From Siphonodentalium dalli (Eukaryota > Mollusca > Scaphopoda > Gadilida > Siphonodentaliidae): 64,000 bases of DNA. The notes under the pieces are model-generated. The model worked only from the letters and a program-made list of their open reading frames with translations, searched no databases and had not been told where the DNA came from. Shown in pieces: positions 1 to 10,631 of the stretch. Numbering within the stretch: position 1 is the first letter of the stretch; every line of letters starts with the position of its first letter. The stretch lies in the NCBI GenBank assembly GCA_032622095.1, contig CP136068.1:137711989-137775988 (forward strand), given 5' to 3'. The position numbers and the translations under genes are program-made.

Positions 1-147
1 AAGAAGTTTCTATAGAAATTTGATAATAAACTTTCCAGAGAAGACAAGGCCTAATCAGAACGAGGTCCCCAGAGGGTGAATTTAGGGATAGCGTCACCCT
101 CTGGGTACCTCATTCTGCAAATGACAGGCACACTAAACTCAGGCTTG
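1..147. mobile_element. E-family foldback, right part (long form)
   Basis: The right half of a long-form E element, cut by the window edge. It holds a palindrome built on the GAATGAGGTCCCCAGAGGG motif and its complement, and ends in CTCAGGCTTG, the E terminus. The left 50 bases match the inner spacer of the full-length copy at 44623-45060. Confidence 0.7.
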
Positions 148-195
148 ATTGGGAGAATTCACTTCTCCCAGTTTGGTTTTTAGGGAGAAGTGGAC

Positions 196-1174
196 CAGTG
201 TTCGCGCTGTCGGTAGCCAAATTAGCCAATGGCTAATCTTTTTCGAATTTGGCTAATAAAAATTTCATTTGGCTAAACTTTTGGCTAAACTTTTTTTGAC
301 CCCAAATGGAGACTGAAAGCATGGAGTCAGAAAGCTAATTAATAAAAGCGCTCAATATATCGACATTCAAGACGAAGTTAGGTGACGAAAGTATTTCATT
401 ATTTTCGTACTTATGAAATATCGTTCCGTAGCAGCAAAAGGTAAGCTCTAACATTTAGTGATGTGAACGATCTAGTCCGAAAACAACGAAAGTGGGAATA
501 TATCGCCGACTGTACAAAGGGAAACCCGATCGCGGACAGTACAAAGGGAAAGCCGATCGACAACTCTATCAACCAAGCGATCATAAAGTGATATGCAATC
601 ATATTTAGTGTTTTAATCTGGAGAAAGATTACGTCACTCTGCACGAAACAACAAAAGGTTATTATTTTACATTTAATCCCCTAATCCCCCATTGTCTGTC
701 TGGTCACTCACGGGGCCTCTGCACAATGCATGTTTATGATGACATTGTATTGTGACCGTCGAGGTTTATGAGCACCAAGTGTAAGACAATAGCTTAATCA
801 GCCAAATGTGAATCACGATAGATATTTTGTGGCTATTTGTCGTCAATATCGATACAGTCAAAATAATATGCATGCTTTTATGACAGATTGTAATTTGATA
901 ATTGCGTAACAATATTCAGTTATTAGTTTCCAGATGTCACTTACATGTAGATATTTTCGCAAGGATAAATATTTAATGATTTAAAAAAAGATATTGATAT
1001 AAAACAAAACAAAAATTAAGGACAATCCCGACCAGAAAGCGATGATTTAATTTGGCCAAAGTTTTTTTTAATTTGGCCAAAAAACATTTGGCTAAAGTTT
1101 TTTTCATTTGGCTAATAAAATTTTCATTTGGCTAAACTTTTGGCTAAACTTTTTTCGGTCCAGCGCGAACACTG
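196..1174. mobile_element. Non-autonomous hAT-like element (979 bp)
   Basis: Perfect 14-bp terminal inverted repeats, CAGTGTTCGCGCTG and its complement, are bounded by an exact 8-bp duplication, AAGTGGAC (188-195 and 1175-1182). This is the hAT signature. Subterminal DNA at both ends is packed with TTTGGCTAA/TTTGGCCAA motifs in inverted orientation, which is how transposase-binding repeats look in hAT elements. No transposase reading frame is present, so it would need a partner element. A relative at 56051-56070 has the target sequence without the insertion. Confidence 0.85.
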
Positions 1175-1281
1175 AAGTGGACTGTTATGAGGGAGAATGA
1201 ACACCTCCACATCACCCTTCTATGATCGGATAAGTATTGGGTGAGAACACCAGAGAACACTGTTATAATCAGTATATATAC

Positions 1282-1531
1282 TTAACCCTTTGAGTGCCAG
1301 GTCCGATTTTTTTATCAACCCATATACCCTGTGCCAATGCAATCTCTTATATATGCGAGTCGACCATAGGTCGCCTCGCATATATAAGAGAATGCATTGG
1401 CTTTACAATTTTTTTTATTTTTTTTTTATTACAATTTTTTACAATTTTAATATATTTTATTATATTCTTTAACAGACTTATTGTGTAGGTTTAGGACCGA
1501 TAATATCGGCCCCTGGCACTCAAAGGGTTAA
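1282..1531 (+). mobile_element. MITE B1 (TTAA, piggyBac-like)
   Basis: Ends TTAACCCTTTGAGTGCCAG and its complement, with TTAA at both sides. Inside is one hairpin cassette (about 1333-1402) followed by a T-rich spacer and a short GGCCGATAATATCGGCCC palindrome near the right end. The same host repeat at 25800-25820 has a single TTAA and no insertion. Confidence 0.85.
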
Positions 1532-1625
1532 AATATGCTGTTCGGATATATGCATACTGTTTTATGAGAGAGAATTTACTTCTCCCTGGAGAAGTGACAC
1601 ATTTTATGGAGAGGATATCTTCCAA

Positions 1626-1698
1626 ATAGCCCTCCAGGTGGGTCCATGTGATAAACCATGAATAGCCCTCCAGGTGGGTCCATGTGATAAACCATGAA
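1626..1698. repeat. 36-bp direct tandem duplication
   Basis: Two copies of a 36-bp unit containing CCCTCCAGGTGGGTCCATG stand head to tail. No reading frame or motif recognised. Confidence 0.85.
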
Positions 1699-2469
1699 AA
1701 TTGGCCTTTTTATTAGTTCTGTTATGCCCCAACATCAATACAATATGCACTACGTTTGAACGGAGCAAAATGTGGATAAAATGTAGCTGATGGCAGGGAT
1801 CTTAAGGGAGGTAAACCCTGCATGGAGTTTCTATACAGACTGCCTTATAGTTGCTGAAGGCAACATTAAAAACTGTAGAGATGGCATTTTCAGACAATTT
1901 TGGCTTACAAAGCATTTGAATTAGTAAACACAGACATACTGTAAGGTGATTAGTGCTACTTGGGAATGAATAAATTCTCAATTTCTTATCAAAATGGCCT
2001 TAGTGCAATGAAGAAGGGCAATTCCATTGATAAATGGTTTCTGATTCCACAGCAAGGCTGTGGAGGTATTCAGAGAATTAGGATCATTTAGATAATCTGT
2101 ACTCAATAGTATGAATTGTTATCTCAATTGTTCACACAGTGTCAAATATCCCTTGATAAGATAGCTTTATCTTCCTACCATTTAAAATATCAACATTAAT
2201 CTTACCTGGTGTCTAACAAAATTAACTGAAATATGCTATTTATCCTCAATCATGTTCTGTTTACTTTTCACTATAAAAATCAATGTTCCTTCTTCTTTTC
2301 ACTAGACAAATCATGTTTCCACCAACTTTTCTCTAGACGAATCATGTTCCGTCTACTTTTCACTATATGAGAGAGGGGATTTGAGGATGGATTTTGCAAT
2401 GGCTTTACTTTTAATGTGCATTTACAAATGTATAAAAACTAAATTTCTGCATGCAACTTCTAGCGTTTC
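1699..2469. other. Non-coding stretch with repeat J fragment
   Basis: No supportable gene. A short fragment of repeat J (reverse orientation) lies at about 1797-1850. Around 2290-2360 there are three loose direct repeats of a CATGTTCC..CTTTTCACTA motif. Nothing else recognised. Confidence 0.4.
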
Positions 2470-2715
2470 ACTTAAAGTGATGTGAAACACTCAGGTAGGG
2501 TGGTCAAATAGAAATGGAGAAAAATCTTGCTCAAAGTAGTTATTTTTACAAATATTATATTCAAATTGACTACACACATTGTCATTCTTATATATTAATT
2601 AAATAAAGTAACTTTCGATGGCTTAGTTTATCGCTGATAGATGTGTCCGAAATTGAGAAGTAAATATTTACAATTGAGCGTAGTTCACACGATGTTTTCT
2701 ATGGAGAGGTACAGT
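2470..2715 (-). repeat. Copy of the DIRS target repeat (empty site)
   Basis: Read on the minus strand, this segment matches the two flanks of the DIRS element (about 34113-34249 followed by 39513-39600) as one continuous sequence. The junction falls near 2563-2567. It shows what the target looked like before the DIRS insertion. Confidence 0.75.
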
Positions 2716-2919
2716 CGATTTGCTTGGGATTTTCAGAGATGTTAATAGAATGCTACATTCCTCTGGTTGGCATAGCGTCTGCATACCAACTTATCAGTTT
2801 CACACACAGCACACAAACAAGTTCATAATACGCGACTTTAATAGACAGGTTATATATAATAGGCATAAGAATTTTTTTAAGTGCAATAGTTTGTCAAAAT
2901 ATGTATCTTCGATCCTATT

Positions 2920-3246
2920 CTAACCCTTTCATGTTGGGAGTTGCGCTGGTGCAGCATTAATTAAAGAACATGTGCCAATACATTCTCTTATATATGCGAG
3001 CCTCATAGGGAGTCTTGCATATATAAATATAAGAGAATGCACTTACTTACAAGGTCAAACTATATATATTGTTAGGCCAATGCATTCTCTTATATATGCG
3101 AGTCTCCCATAGAGCCTCGCATATATAAGAGAATGCACTAGCTTACAAGTTCAAGGTATATATTGTTAGGCCAATGCATTCTCTTATATATGTCACAGGC
3201 ACAGGGTTTTTTCGCAAAATTTCAGGAAGCTCCAGTCATAGGTTAA
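2920..3246 (-). mobile_element. MITE C1 (TTAA, piggyBac-like)
   Basis: C-family ends (CCCTTTCATG at the left, the GCTCCAGTCAT block at the right) with three hairpin cassettes of the TCTCCC-loop type inside. The left TTAA has decayed to CTAA. The right TTAA (3243-3246) is shared with B2, so the two elements abut. Confidence 0.7.
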
Positions 3247-3730
3247 CACTTTCAGTGCCAGGTCCGATTTTTGTATCAACCCTTATACCCTGTGCCAATG
3301 CATTCTCTTATATATGCGAGTCGACCATAGGTCGCCTCGCATATATAAGAGAATGCATTGGCCTAACAATTTTTCATCATTTGTTATTATTTTTTACAAT
3401 TTTTTATAATTTTAATAATTTTTTCTTATATTCTTTAACAGACTTATTTTGTAGGATTAATGCCAGGGAATCTTACGTTTTTCATGGGCATAAAAATTAT
3501 TACTATGAATACTTGGTGATAGTTTTGAGTTATAACATGCCCCTAAGGTTTTATCCAGTTTGTTTTTAAATTCGCTATAGCATGCTTAAGCATACCCAAA
3601 ATAAATTCAACCCAAAAAAAAATAAAAAAAAAACAAAACAATTTAAAAAAAAAAAAAAAAATTTTAGGGCCGATTTTACAGACCGTAAATTAGGGCCGAT
3701 GAGATCGGCCCCTGGCACTGAAAGGGTTAA
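3243..3730 (+). mobile_element. MITE B2, enlarged
   Basis: B-family ends with TTAA at both sides, but 488 bp instead of about 245 bp. One hairpin cassette lies at 3295-3362. Extra unique sequence and A-rich DNA at 3450-3660 separate the cassette from the right-hand GATGAGATCGGCCC palindrome, which suggests an internal insertion. Confidence 0.75.
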
Positions 3731-4610
3731 AGTGTAGCCTTCAAGCCTCTGATTCAACCTATTAAATGTTCTATGTCATGGTCCAGGGTTCAAAATAGGT
3801 TGATATATAGATTAAATAATTATAACTCTCATAATTACTCTGAATAGGCGTATCTGAGCTGACAAAACTTTTAACAACTGTTTTCAAGTTTTCACACGAA
3901 CAATCTTTTTACCATAATCGGGGAGAAATGTAATAATGATGAAAAAAAAAGAGATCATATTTTACTTTTTGATGCGATAATTTCTATCACTCCATTGAGT
4001 CTTTCCCAGGCATAGATATTGCCTAATCAACGATCACATTATTCTATCACAGAAGACCTCCTACAAATCTTTGCGTATATGTATGTATGGATAATGTGTG
4101 GGTGGGCAAAATGTGTGTTTGAGGTTGTTCACCATTGTTATTTGAGGTTACAAATTGGATCAAGCATCTTTGTATATAAATGTGTGTTAACGCAATCATG
4201 AGTTAACCATGCCAGATTCCTTTATTGTCGTACAAATATGTTCACATAGCATGGACATATTCCAGGAAATCATACACCCATGATCGTTTTTGCTCTCCAT
4301 GTTGTCTATCAGTAAAAACTGTCATCACATTGCCAACAAAAATATTGTTGTGAGTTATATAGGAAAGATATCAGACTTACAACAGCGTCAATTATTCTCC
4401 TATCAACATTTCATGGGGAGGTATCTTCTGCGTTACATCACCACTACCTGCTTCAGTAGTTAACGAACCTGATGAACCATGAAAATGAATTGCGATTTGG
4501 GTTTCAAACTCACTGTTATCACGGTCTAACTGTGTTGTTGATGAAGTCTCATAAAAAAAATAATTAATATTACACTTTATTGATGAAAGTAATTTACAAC
4601 TGGATACGAG
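3731..4610. other. Unassigned 0.9 kb
   Basis: No gene, RNA or complete element recognised. Short open frames here have no supporting splice or start context. Confidence 0.3.
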
Positions 4611-4969
4611 TTAACCCTTTACCCAACAAACCGGCCAAAACCGGCCAAATAAAGCTTCAACAGCCAAAAATATCTTCGGTCTGTCTCAATAGAACCATAC
4701 AAATATGGATATCATTGGAACCGGCTCCTTGACCACATTGTGATAGTTACAGTTATGCCCTGTGCCAATGCATTCTCTTATATATGCGAGTCGACCATAG
4801 GTCGCCTCGCATATATAAGAGAATGCATTGGCCTAATTCTTTAACAATTTTATAATTTTTAATGTGTTAAGCCAATGCATTCTCTTATATATGCGAGGCG
4901 ACCTATGGTCGACTCGCATATATAAGAGAATGCATTGGCACAGGGCCCTTCTGTTGGGTAAAGGGTTAA
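4611..4969 (+). mobile_element. MITE A1 (TTAA, piggyBac-like)
   Basis: Starts TTAACCCTTTACCCAACA and ends with its complement. Two hairpin cassettes in opposite orientation (about 4767-4834 and 4874-4940) flank a shortened AT-rich spacer that lacks the usual poly-T block. Confidence 0.9.
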
Positions 4970-5245
4970 GCTAGGCCATGCCCTTCATTTCAGATAGTGT
5001 CTTTAGGAACTTTTTTTTTTATTACTTTGTTTACTGATTTATTTGGATAAAAATAAGTATAAATTCTTTTTTTAAGTTTGTCAAAAAATGGCAGAGGCAA
5101 ATATATTTTTTTTATTTGGAATTGTCTTTCCAGCAAGAGATGGATTAATACAAAAAATATTGCCAAGATTTGTGTTCACCATGTTGGCGATAATCTTAAC
5201 ATGTTGATAACAAAAGCTTCCAGAAATTTTGCAAAAACACTGTTC

Positions 5246-5283
5246 CAATGCATTCTCTTATATATGTGAGTCGCCCATAGGAC
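5246..5283. repeat. Isolated half hairpin cassette
   Basis: CCAATGCATTCTCTTATATA followed by TGTGAGTCGCCCATAGG, with no matching right arm and no TTAA ends. A remnant. Confidence 0.6.
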
Positions 5284-5640
5284 AGATATGCTTGTATTAA
5301 TTAATATTGATTTTATTTCAAATTTTCTGTTACAATATACATACAATCAATTTGGGAAATTTTACGCCTTACATTCGTTCGGATCGTACCATGCGGGATA
5401 ACTCTATCTAAAATTCTAAAAATAGTAAAAAAAATGTCCCACTTGATTATCGCATTGAATAAGAAAATATTGATATAAAATCAATATTAATCTATAGAAG
5501 TGTTTCCGGACAGGTGTCTTCGACTCATATCTATTACTTTGTACCGCGGAAACTATATAATACATATTTAGGCAGCGATAGACCATCTTTAACTCTGACT
5601 AAAAAGACCATGAGTGCCATTTTTTATTGAACACTATATC
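5284..5640. repeat. Dispersed repeat, copy 1
   Basis: A block at about 5400-5600 (contains ATGTCCCACTTGATTATCGC) recurs at 9945-10140 just ahead of the FHA exon, with scattered differences. Non-coding. Confidence 0.6.
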
Positions 5641-5939
5641 ACTACTTTCATTCACTCACATTTTTGGAGTGATTGGATGGCCAATCATGGAATCTATCCC
5701 TGTTACCATCCAGGCGCATAATTGCTCACAAAATATTTGTGTTATTCTGGATGGATTTGGAGCCACCTGGTTTGTGAAAACATCATTATCTGTCTAATGG
5801 GTTCCTGGGGGCAATGGCTTCTATCAGCTCTCAAGGAATGGATACCATTTACTGTTAATTGTTCATGGAAGCTTAATTCCTGCTGAGAGGCAGTGATCAT
5901 TTAAACACAGATAGTCATTTGTTTTACCCCACCAGACAG

Positions 5940-6050
5940 GCCTGCAGAATGAGGTTCTTAGAGAGTGAATTTAGTTACGCTGCCCGGCCCCGCACAGTGG
6001 GCTAGCATCACCAAATTCATCTTCTGGGGACCTCATTATGCATGGTCTCA
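5940..6050. mobile_element. E-family fragment
   Basis: GCAGAATGAGGTTC and its complementary half bracket a diverged centre. The outer E termini are missing. Confidence 0.55.
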
Positions 6051-6140
6051 GCTGCTATGGGGGACCTAGTCTCAGATTTAAGTTCCCAGGTGGTGAATAT
6101 CGTAATGTGCATCCATTGGCCACCTTGATTATTCTGCTGG

Positions 6141-6288
6141 TACAGTAATGCCCTAAATAATCGAGTCCTTAACCACAGAATTATGGGTAATTTTTCAGGA
6201 TTTAGTCGGATATATGGCTTGTTGCCATTCATCGGAAAGCTCTCAGGGAGCTGTGGTTAAGGAGTCGATTATTTAGGGCATTACTGTA
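6141..6288. mobile_element. Foldback D1 (TA-flanked)
   Basis: TA plus CAGTAATGCCCTAAATAAT at the left and the complement plus TA at the right. The right arm is internally deleted, so the palindrome is asymmetric. Confidence 0.8.
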
Positions 6289-6357
6289 TGTGTAGTCTGC
6301 CAATTTTGTGATATAGAGAAACAAAACTACAGAAAAAAATGAAACTAAAAAACTTGC

Positions 6358-6523
6358 TAGTTTTCTTATAAAGATACTTCCCAGAGAAGATGAGACCTAA
6401 GCAGAATGAGGTCCCTAGAGGGTGAATTTAGTGATGCTAGCCCACTGTGTAGGGTAGTGTCACTAAATTCACCCTCTGGGAACATCATTTCTGCAAATGT
6501 CTGGCACCATATTATCAGGTCTG
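6358..6523. mobile_element. E-family foldback, partial
   Basis: Contains the CAGAATGAGGTCCC palindrome around a CCCACTGTGTAGGG centre. The right end resembles the long-form terminus (GGCACCATATTATCAGG). The left side holds the inner spacer, so about half of a long form. Confidence 0.6.
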
Positions 6524-6916
6524 CCACCAGATGTCCACTATTTAGCAGATCTATACACAGCCTCAAATTAATATTCTTAAGGTGCAATTTTGCTCAAAAA
6601 TCCCTATTTTCTACATAATATTCATTTATTATTTCTCAGTTTTTACTTGAAGCAGGTTGTGGGACAAGTGGTAAAAAGGAAATATTGCTAAGTTCTGAGA
6701 ATCTCAACTTTGTATGATCCCATTGCTAAATCAGGGCATACTATGTTTTCGGTTTGTCCTTCTTGAAATGAATTTCAATGTGTAGATATATATGTTCGAT
6801 ACCCTGAGCTGGTCACCCATTTTTAGTAATTATGAGCCTTCCTTGGAAATTGGGCTCAATTTTCATTTCTGATCCAGTCTAATGGGGGCAATATGGTTTC
6901 TGTCACCTGATTTCCT
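6524..6916. other. Unassigned 0.4 kb
   Basis: No gene or recognised element. Confidence 0.3.
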
Positions 6917-7380
6917 CTCAACCATTCCACGACTGGAGCTTCCTGAAGTTTTGCGAAAAACCCTGTGCCAATGCAATCTCTTATACAGTAATGCCCTAAA
7001 TAATTGACTCCTTAACCACAGCAGAATTTTGGGTAACTTCAGGATTTAGTCGGAAATATGGCTTTTTGCCATTCATCGGAAAGTTCTCAATGAATGGCAA
7101 CAAGCCATATTTCCGACTAAATCCTGAAAAGTTACCCATAATTCTGCTGTGGTTAAGGAGTTGATTATTTAGGGCATTACTGTATATATGAGTCTCCCAT
7201 AGGGAGCCTCACATATTTAAAGAGATTACATTGACCTAACATTATTTACCTTGACCTTGTAAGCCTGTGCATTCTCTTATATATGCAAGGCTTCCTATGG
7301 GAGACTCGCATATATAAGAGAATGCACTGGCACAGAAAATTTATACTGCACCAGCGCAGCTTCCATCATGAAAGGGTTAA
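6917..7380 (+). mobile_element. MITE C2, carrying D2
   Basis: C-family element with a diverged left end (CAACCATTCCACGACTGG) and an intact right end (CATCATGAAAGGGTTAA). Its first hairpin arm is split by D2. The second cassette (about 7265-7333) is intact with CTCCC/GGGAG loop stems. The right TTAA (7377-7380) is also the left TTAA of A2. Confidence 0.8.
6984..7184. mobile_element. Foldback D2 inside C2
   Basis: TA-flanked palindrome with CAGTAATGCCC termini, inserted in the TATATA tract of the C2 hairpin arm. Arms match except for small losses near the centre. Confidence 0.85.
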
Positions 7381-7778
7381 CCCTTTACCCAACAGAACGG
7401 CCCTGTGCCAATGCATTCTCTTATATATGCGAGTCGACCATAGGTCGCCTCGCATATATAAGAGAATGCATTGGCTTAACACATTAAAAATTATAAAATT
7501 GTTAAAGAATGTAAGAAAACAATGGTAAAAAGTGTTAAAAAAAGAATTTTTTTTAGGCCAATGCATTCTCTTATATATGCGAGGCGACCTATGGTCGACT
7601 CGCATATATAAGAGAATGCATTGGCACAGGGCATAACTGTAACTATCACAATGTGGTCAAGGAGCCGGTTCCAATGATATCCATATTTGTATGGTTCTAT
7701 TGAGACAGACCGAAGATATTTTAGGCTGTTGAAGCTTTATTTGGCCGGTTTTGGCCGTTTTGTTGGGTAAAGGGTTAA
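7377..7778 (-). mobile_element. MITE A2
   Basis: Complete 402-bp A element in reverse orientation: TTAA ends, two inverted hairpin cassettes and the spacer. It inserted at the TTAA at the end of C2. Confidence 0.9.
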
Positions 7779-8171
7779 GTGTTATATATTGTGCCTATTG
7801 ATATAGCATTCGTATTCATCAAACATGGTATCCAAAAACAAACAGTTTTATGGAGCTGGGTACCAAAACACCACATTGTGACAGCAATGACCCATTCACT
7901 GTATAGTTGAAGGGGGTCATTGCTATCACAATTTGATGTTTCAGGGACCCGGCCTACTTAAGAAAACAGTGTTTTGGGAACCCCAAATATATCTGGTTGA
8001 TTCTAATGTGGTTAAGCCTCAAATTTAATTGTTTGCATATCACAGAGATTCACAGCAATTAGAATTAGATAAATCTTCTGTAAATTTACATTGAGATATT
8101 TACTTTCTCAGTTGGTAATATCACAGCAAACAGACATCTAAGTTTATGTTGTAGTCTAGGAAGACTCTACA
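7779..8171. other. Unassigned 0.4 kb
   Basis: No gene recognised. Around 7860-7960 there is an imperfect inverted repeat involving CACATTGTGACAGCAATGACC and its partner, perhaps an old foldback. Confidence 0.3.
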
Positions 8172-8388
8172 TACTGTAATGCTCTAAATAATCCACTCCT
8201 TAACCACAGCAGAATTATGGGTAACTTTTCAGGATTTAGTCGGAAATATGGCTTGTTGCCATTCATCGGAAAGCTCTCGGCGAGAGCTCTCCGCTGAATA
8301 GCAACAAGCCATATTTCCAACTAAATCCTGAAAATTTACCCATAATTCTGCTGTGGTTAAGGAGTCGATTATTTAGTGCATTACTGTA
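8172..8388. mobile_element. Foldback D3
   Basis: TA-flanked near-perfect palindrome with arms of about 105 bp (CTGTAATGCTCTAAATAAT variant at the left). Confidence 0.85.
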
Positions 8389-8839
8389 ATACCAGTGTCG
8401 GCTGATCAATTTGTGTGAGCAGTTTGTTTCTGTGACATTGAAATTTTGTGATTAAATTTCCTCAAAGATTATAAAGGATTAGAGAATTGGTGAGGTTGTT
8501 TTTGTTTATATGTCTATAATTTAATCATAAGCTGTCAATCCACAGAATACTGTAAAACCATTTGTTGTCACACATTTAGTCATCAAGTTTATTTGCGGAT
8601 AACCTACATTACATTACTGATACAGAAAAACAGAAATGTTATTTAATATAGACCTGTTATTCCAGTAAAATAAACTATTGAAAATTAGAGCCTTAAATTT
8701 GTATTAAATCAAGACATATCACTTCACAATTCACCACTGACATAACACATGTAGAAATTGTAATAACAATCTGATATGTTTTGGTTTGTATTTGTGCACA
8801 ATAATCAAGTATGAGACTATGAGTATCCAAGTATTTAGT

Positions 8840-9008
8840 AAAAGTAATCAAAAAGTAATCAAAATGTAATCATGATTACAGGTAAATTTGAATGTTATCG
8901 ATTATGATTATTTGTAATAAAAAAAATTCAGGATTACTGATTACAGGCAATTGCTCCAAATTATGTAATTGATTACTTTGATTCTGGTTATGATTACCCC
9001 AACCCTGG
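8840..9008 (-). mobile_element. hAT-like fragment with GTAATC repeats
   Basis: Read on the minus strand it begins CAGGGTTGGGGTAATC and continues with many AGTAATCA/TGATTACT motifs. Such ends are common in animal hAT elements. No second terminus or duplication identified, so the assignment is tentative. Confidence 0.4.
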
Positions 9009-9332
9009 CATCAGGTGATATGACCCTGCCTACACAGCATGCCTAAAATGTACATGAAAACTATTCAATACTTCCTAGGATATAAAAAGAAATTCCGGTG
9101 TGGCATAAAAATTCCTTCGGGTAGGACTGGCCTTCCAATAACCATTCTGTTTATTAACCCTCCGTACTTCAGTGCATAAGTACCTAGTGAAATCAACAAG
9201 ACGTGCTAACATTTGCAAATGAAATTTGAAACTAACTGCAGTTAAATGCTACCAAGATCCAGATCTTCTACGGTGGACCGACTGCATGATCAGTGCTAGC
9301 ACACTGTCCACTAGCCAATCAAAAGCGATTAA
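9009..9332. other. Unassigned 0.3 kb
   Basis: Nothing recognised. Confidence 0.3.
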
Positions 9333-9453
9333 TACCGTAATGCCCTAAATAATCGACTCCTTAACCACAGCAGAATTATGGGTAACTTTTCAGGATTTAG
9401 TTACCCATGATTCTGCTGTGGTTAAGGAGTCGATTATTTAGAGCATTACTGTA
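9333..9453. mobile_element. Foldback D4, short form
   Basis: Only 121 bp: the outer ~50 bp of each D arm joined at a TAGTTACCCAT centre. An internal deletion derivative with TA flanks. Confidence 0.8.
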
Positions 9454-9619
9454 TATGATGCCACTTGATCAATCAATAATTCTATGTTTGAGTGACAGTG
9501 TGTCACTTTCAACTTTAGGATTATGTTTCTTTTTCCTCAGAAATAATCTCAAAGTTATACGCTCATTTTACTTATGGTGGTTCTCCTGTGAAATGATGGA
9601 TTAAATAATAAGAAAACTT

Positions 9620-9750
9620 TTGTTTCGATTAAGGTTATGAGTTATAACCGAAGACAAGCTTGAAGACAAATTTACTATAACGCGCTATGCGTGTTATAGA
9701 ATTTGTCTATACACTTTTCGGTGATAACTACATAACATTAATCAAAACAA
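9620..9750. repeat. Small imperfect palindrome
   Basis: Left arm GGTTATGAGTTATAACCGAA and a CTATAACGCG block are mirrored by CGTGTTATAG and TTCGGTGATAACTACATAAC. A foldback of a family not seen elsewhere in the window. Confidence 0.55.
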
Positions 9751-9944
9751 GAGTTATTTCTTAAATAACATTTAGAACTTCGACTTTCAGGTGACAGATT
9801 CAAATCAGGTTTCAACAATAATAAAATAATCTGATAATTGTATTGCATGTATCATGCAGCTACTTTCCAGTAAGTTGGCAGTGTAGCTAGGAAAGCACCC
9901 TTTAGGAGATTGTGCCCTCCATATCTATCCACCCCCTATTCACT

Positions 9945-10140
9945 CCATAATATTCTAAAAATAGTAATGAAAAAATGTCCCACTTGATTATCGCATTATG
10001 TAAGAAAATATTGATATAAAATCGATATTAATTGATAGAAGTGTTTTCAGTATTTCAGGTGTTTTCGACCTATATTTATTATTTTATACCCTGGAAAATA
10101 TATAAAATCTGTTTAGGAAGAGATTGACCAACTTTAACAT
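9945..10140. repeat. Dispersed repeat, copy 2
   Basis: Matches 5400-5600 with substitutions. It ends about 30 bp before the splice acceptor of the FHA exon, so it lies in the upstream intron. Confidence 0.6.
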
Positions 10141-10171
10141 GTATTTTAAAAATTGTATTTTCTACTTTTAG

Positions 10172-10294
10172 GTTCCCTGATCTGTCTGGGTCGATCAAAT
10201 TTCTTTCGATTTAATCATCCACAAGAAGCCAAGAAAATTAAAGATGCATTTCCTAATACAAGAATATCGAGTGTTCCTGCCAACTTCCTGTGTG
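10172..10294 (+). CDS. Internal exon of an FHA-domain protein (kinesin-3/PHLDB-like)
   Basis: A 123-base exon (41 codons). The acceptor is a pyrimidine-rich TTTTCTACTTTTAG at 10158-10171 and the donor is G|GTAAGT at 10295. Both junctions are phase 1, so the exon is symmetric. It encodes ..SLICLGRSNFFRFNHPQEA followed by KKIKDAFPNTRISSVPANFLC. The motif LGRSNFFRFNHPxEA is the last strands of the FHA domain as found in kinesin-3 motors and PHLDB/LL5-type proteins. FHA domains bind phosphothreonine partners, and in these families they sit in microtubule or cortical adaptor proteins. The family link is from memory of the motif, not a search. No other exon of the gene was found in the window, so its introns must be long and MITE-rich. 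Frame, splice sites and motif agree, which makes chance unlikely. Confidence 0.6.
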
Positions 10295-10455
10295 GTAAGT
10301 CTATAGATTTAAAAGCCATGATGAGATATGATTGTTAAACATTTCAGACAAGCCAATGGCTCCCAAAATCTGGTTTAATCTGTTTCATTCTCTCATAGTT
10401 TCTGTGTGACCAAGTGAAAATACTGCCACTGATAATTAACATTTGCTTTATTAAC

Positions 10456-10619
10456 TACAGTACTGCTCTAAATAATCCACGCCTTAGCCACAGCAGAATT
10501 ATGGGTAACTGTGAAAGCTTTCCGATGAATGGCAACAAGCCATATTTCCGACTAAATCCTGAAAAGTTACCCATAATTCTGCTGTGGTTAAGGAGTCGAT
10601 TATTTGGAGCATTACTGTA
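10456..10619. mobile_element. Foldback D5
   Basis: TA-flanked D element with the left arm shortened. It lies 160 bp downstream of the FHA exon donor, inside the presumed intron. Confidence 0.85.
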
Positions 10620-10631
10620 CTCATTGAAGAG

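Larger units (their letters stand above)
150..1640. repeat. Host repeat K, interrupted twice
   Basis: Repeat K is characterised by GGAGAAGTGGAC and CACCCTTCTATGATC blocks. Here it is split by the hAT-like element at 196-1174 and by B1 at 1282-1531. Uninterrupted relatives lie at 22495-22610, 25734-25960 and 56010-56078, and they supply the empty sites for both insertions. No coding potential seen. Confidence 0.6.

Noticed and set aside
7366-7605. Recurring reading frames with CILLYMRVDHRSPRIYKRMH across the window
   Set aside because: They are translations of the DNA hairpin cassette, appear on both strands and in several frames, and change with indels. No conserved start or protein.
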